The translations under genes and the position numbers were made by a program. Source: Pantoea sp. A4 (GTDB taxonomy: Bacteria; Pseudomonadota; Gammaproteobacteria; Enterobacterales; Enterobacteriaceae). From it: 64,000 nt of DNA. Below the pieces are notes generated by a model. It did not search any database, was not told the DNA's origin, and saw only the letters and a list, made by a program, of their open reading frames with translations. Below, in pieces: positions 61,305-64,000 of the stretch (position 1 is the first letter of the stretch; each line of letters begins with the position of its first letter). Location of the stretch: assembly GCF_000295955.2 (NCBI RefSeq), contig NZ_ALXE01000049.1:35649-99648 (forward strand), written 5' to 3'.

Positions 61305-62305
61305 TGCCATTGGCTACCATGAAGGATGTTGCTCGCCTGGCGGGCGTTTCAACCTCAACCGTTTCTCACGTTATCAATAACAATCGCTTTGTTAGCGATA
61401 GCGTAAAAGAAAAGGTTGAACAGGCGATTAAGGCTCTCAACTATGCGCCGTCAGCTTTAGCACGCAGCCTGAAGTTAAAGCAGACGCGTACCATTGGTAT
61501 GCTGGTTACGACCAGTAGCAACCCCTTTTATGCTGAAGTCGTGCGTGGTGTAGAAGACAGTTGTTATGAACGTGGTTATAGCCTGATTTTATGTAACACC
61601 GCTGGTGATGAAGAACGTATGAACCGCAGCCTCGAAACGCTGATGCAAAAGCGGGTCGATGGTTTGCTAATGATGTGTACCGAAACACACTTACCCTCGG
61701 CGGATATCCTCAGCCGCTACCCTTCCGTGCCGATGGTCATGATGGACTGGGCACCTTTTGAAGGGCGTGGTGACATCATTCAGGAAAATGCGCAGTTGGG
61801 CGGTGAATTAGCCACGCGACACTTAATTGAGCGTGGATATAAGCACATTGCCTGTATTACCGGGCCTTTGGATAAAAGCCCGGCGCAAATGCGTTTAGAG
61901 GGGTTTCATAAGGCGATGGCCGATGCCGGACTGCCGGTACCCGCAAACTATGTGGTGAATGGCGACTTCGAATTTGAAGGCGGATTTAACGCGATGAATG
62001 CGTTGCTGGTGCTGGCGACCCCACCGGAAGCCGTATTTGCCAGTAATGATGCTATGGCGGTAGGGGTTTACCATGCCTTGTATCAGGCTGGCCTCCGCAT
62101 CCCACAGGATGTTGCGGTGATGGGATATGATGATATCGAGCTGGCGCGCTATCTTACTCCGCCGTTGAGCACGGTACATCAGCCTAAAGATGCACTCGGC
62201 CAGCTCGCTATCGATACTCTCATCTATCGTTTAAACGAAGACCCTGACGCCAGTCAGGTGACTCTGGTTTTAACACCAGAGCTTATGCCGCGTGGTTCCA
62301 GTTAA
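61304..62305 (+). CDS. rbsR: Ribose operon repressor RbsR (LacI family)
   Basis: A 333-residue repressor with an N-terminal LacI HTH (TMKDVARLAGVSTSTVSHVINNN) and hinge SALARSLKLKQT, followed by a ribose-binding domain like RbsB. The frame begins ATG-CCA-TTG; the TTG at 61310 would give the 331-residue form that matches the E. coli start LATMKD. It overlaps the rbsK stop and, at its 3' end, 4 bp of convergent hsrA. The likely targets are the two operators before rbsD. Confidence 0.96.
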   Translation: MPLATMKDVARLAGVSTSTVSHVINNNRFVSDSVKEKVEQAIKALNYAPSALARSLKLKQTRTIGMLVTTSSNPFYAEVVRGVEDSCYERGYSLILCNTAGDEERMNRSLETLMQKRVDGLLMMCTETHLPSADILSRYPSVPMVMMDWAPFEGRGDIIQENAQLGGELATRHLIERGYKHIACITGPLDKSPAQMRLEGFHKAMADAGLPVPANYVVNGDFEFEGGFNAMNALLVLATPPEAVFASNDAMAVGVYHALYQAGLRIPQDVAVMGYDDIELARYLTPPLSTVHQPKDALGQLAIDTLIYRLNEDPDASQVTLVLTPELMPRGSS

Positions 62306-63702
62306 GCTTTCTTCTTTTTATCGCTGTTGTTTATCAGGTTACGTCCATCCCCATTACGCAACAGCATAAAAGTAAACGCAGAAATCGCGGTGACCACGCC
62401 CATCGTCAGGAAAGTGTCCTGGAACTGCTGCACAGTTCCAGACTCTATCTCCTGATAGAAGCGCAGTACGGCAGCACTTACGGCTACCCCAAAGCTGATT
62501 GAGAGTTGCTGTGTTACCGCCAATACGCTATTTCCGCCACTGGCATTCTCATCTGTCAGGTCGGCCAGGGTGATGGTGTTCATGGCGGTAAATTGTGTCG
62601 ACATCGCCATACCCAGAATAAACAGTGGGACGAGCAGTAAGATAATGCTCTCCTGAGCGGAGTGCAGTGAGAATGATGCGATCAGGCAGCCGATAATCAA
62701 CGTGATGCCTACCAGTGTCTTACGGTATCCCAACCAACGCAGCACATTGGTCACCATCGATTTCGCGAGAATAGAGCCGAACGCGGTGGGAGCCATCATG
62801 CAGCCGGCAATAATAGCGGAATAACCAAAGCCTACCTGTAGCAACAGCGGGATGAGAAAAGGAATACAACCTGTACCAAGACGGGATGCAATGTTACCGA
62901 TGATGCCGACGGAGAAGGTCCGGGTCTTAAACATCTGCAAGTTAATTAAAGGAGCAGCGCTGCGACGTGCATGTACTATATAGAGGAGTAACATTGCTAC
63001 ACCCGCCAGCAGCGTGACGATTCCCACCCAACCCGCAACAATACGTTCGCCAAAAAACTCCAACCCGATGGACATCAGAACCAACCCTAGACCAAACAAC
63101 AGAAAGCCTGGAAAGTCGAAGCGCCGTTTGGGAGTGGTGAAGTCAGGCATGTATTTTCTGGCATAGACGATGCCCAGGATGCCAATTGGAATATTAATCA
63201 GGAAGATCCAGTGCCAGGTGGTATAGGTGACCAGGATACCGCCGAGCAATGGACCGAGTATTGGGCCTACCAGTCCGGGCATGGTGACAAAATTCAGTAC
63301 CGGAAGAAGTTCACTGCGGGGATAGGCGCGCAATAACGCTAACCGTGCGACGGGCATCATCATTGCCCCTCCAACCCCCTGTACAACACGTGAGGCTACC
63401 AGAACAGCCAGTGAGCCAGAAAGGGCGCAGGCCAGTGAGCCGAGGGTAAACAGTGATACAGCAATAATAAAGATCTTACGGGTGCCAAAGCGGTCTGCCA
63501 GCCAGCCGCTCACAGGAATCAGCATTGCCACCGTGAGCGTGTAGCTAATAATCGCTGATTGCATGGCTAAAGGAGAACGTTCGAGGCTGGTGGCGATGGC
63601 AGGTAAAGCGGTATTAAGGATGGTGGCGTCCAGGGATTGCATAAAAAAGGCCATAGCAGCTATCCATGGCAAGCCGGCCATACTGCGCGCGGAGCGTATC
63701 AT
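62302..63702 (-). CDS. hsrA: DHA2-type MFS transporter HsrA
   Basis: A 466-residue, 14-TM major facilitator of the DHA2 drug-efflux class. It matches E. coli HsrA/YieO: SMAGLPWIAAMAFFMQSLDATILNTALPA, SGWLADRFGTRKIF, QGVGGAMMMPVARLALLRAYPR and NTITLADLTDENASGGNSVLAV. The substrate is not established; named for effects on homocysteine/redox-linked phenotypes. It is convergent with rbsR, sharing 4 bp. In E. coli yieP lies between hsrA and the rRNA operon; here the rRNA promoter follows directly. Confidence 0.93.
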   Translation of the reverse strand: MIRSARSMAGLPWIAAMAFFMQSLDATILNTALPAIATSLERSPLAMQSAIISYTLTVAMLIPVSGWLADRFGTRKIFIIAVSLFTLGSLACALSGSLAVLVASRVVQGVGGAMMMPVARLALLRAYPRSELLPVLNFVTMPGLVGPILGPLLGGILVTYTTWHWIFLINIPIGILGIVYARKYMPDFTTPKRRFDFPGFLLFGLGLVLMSIGLEFFGERIVAGWVGIVTLLAGVAMLLLYIVHARRSAAPLINLQMFKTRTFSVGIIGNIASRLGTGCIPFLIPLLLQVGFGYSAIIAGCMMAPTAFGSILAKSMVTNVLRWLGYRKTLVGITLIIGCLIASFSLHSAQESIILLLVPLFILGMAMSTQFTAMNTITLADLTDENASGGNSVLAVTQQLSISFGVAVSAAVLRFYQEIESGTVQQFQDTFLTMGVVTAISAFTFMLLRNGDGRNLINNSDKKKKA

Positions 63703-63860
63703 TTACATTCCTTCTTATCATTTTCCCTCATCAGGCCTCACAGAATAGCACTGGCTGATGTTTGCGATATGCCGATTATGGCCTTTTGAGGGGGCTTTCT
63801 GTTGGTTTTCTGGGCGATAAAGCGTGGTTTTTACCCCTTTTGTATAAAAAAAAGGCGAAC

Positions 63861-63920
63861 GGAAAATTATTTAAAATAACCCCTTGTCAGACTGAATAAA
63901 CTCCCTATAATGCGCCACCA
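63861..63920 (+). promoter_or_regulatory. rRNA operon P1 promoter with UP element
   Basis: TTGTCA (63884-63889), a 16-nt spacer and TATAAT (63906-63911), then the GC-rich discriminator GCGCCACCACTG seen in E. coli rrn P1 promoters. The A/T-rich block 63861-63880 is a probable UP element. The 16S gene itself lies beyond the right edge. The 63703-63860 interval upstream has no gene. Confidence 0.92.
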
Positions 63921-64000
63921 CTGAGACGGCAAAGCGGAAACGCAAACGACTCAGCAGGGAGTGAAGTGATTCATCCCGCCAGAGAAAAATACTGAAAAAA

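Overview
This window is a slice of an enterobacterial chromosome around the replication origin. Gene order and sequences follow the Escherichia coli gidA-oriC-mioC, atp, glmUS, pst, yidC-rnpA-rpmH-dnaA-dnaN-recF-gyrB and rbs segments, with enough local differences to point to a relative outside Escherichia. A single IbpA-type small heat-shock gene without ibpB, together with missing tnaCAB, yieF/chrR, asnA and yieP, fits the Erwiniaceae (Pantoea/Erwinia-like). That placement is an inference from gene content and remembered E. coli order, not a database result. No insertion sequence, prophage, CRISPR array or tRNA gene was seen.

Layout. Positions 1-7,600 hold the tail of a LacI-type regulator, ghrB, avtA, eamA, an exported SnoaL/NTF2-like protein, ibpA (with a ROSE-like RNA thermometer), the lipoprotein gene yidQ, yidR and yidA. 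Positions 7,700-18,480 hold gyrB, recF, dnaN and dnaA on the minus strand, and rpmH, rnpA, yidD, yidC and mnmE on the plus strand. Unusually, dnaN and recF are separated by about 340 bp of tandem repeats and a large palindrome. Positions 18,500-24,720 are an accessory stretch: a hipBA toxin-antitoxin operon with three evenly spaced operators, a convergent rutE-like/rutF-like pair, yieE, adeP and yieH. Positions 24,750-29,430 carry pstSCAB-phoU behind a Pho-box array of five 11-bp-spaced half-sites. Two PhoPQ-activated (PqaA-like) secreted hydrolase paralogues, separated by 765 bp of AT-rich DNA holding a long-range foldable element, lie between pst and glmS. Positions 33,400-47,070 are glmS, glmU, atpCDGAHFEBI, rsmG and mnmG. 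oriC lies at about 47,157-47,424, followed by mioC, asnC, viaA-ravA and kup. Positions 53,770-62,300 hold a QseBC-like two-component system with divergent ygiW, then rbsDACBKR. hsrA follows, and the window ends in a ribosomal RNA P1 promoter whose 16S gene lies beyond the edge.

The window is dominated by housekeeping functions: chromosome initiation (DnaA, DnaN, oriC, MioC), DNA topology and repair (GyrB, RecF), ATP synthesis, phosphate uptake with Pho control, amino-sugar and cell-wall precursor synthesis (GlmS/GlmU), membrane protein insertion (YidC/YidD), tRNA wobble modification (MnmE/MnmG) and ribose use. The parts most worth a second look are the dnaN-recF repeat island, the pqaA-like duplication with its intergenic fold, and the three-operator hipBA locus.
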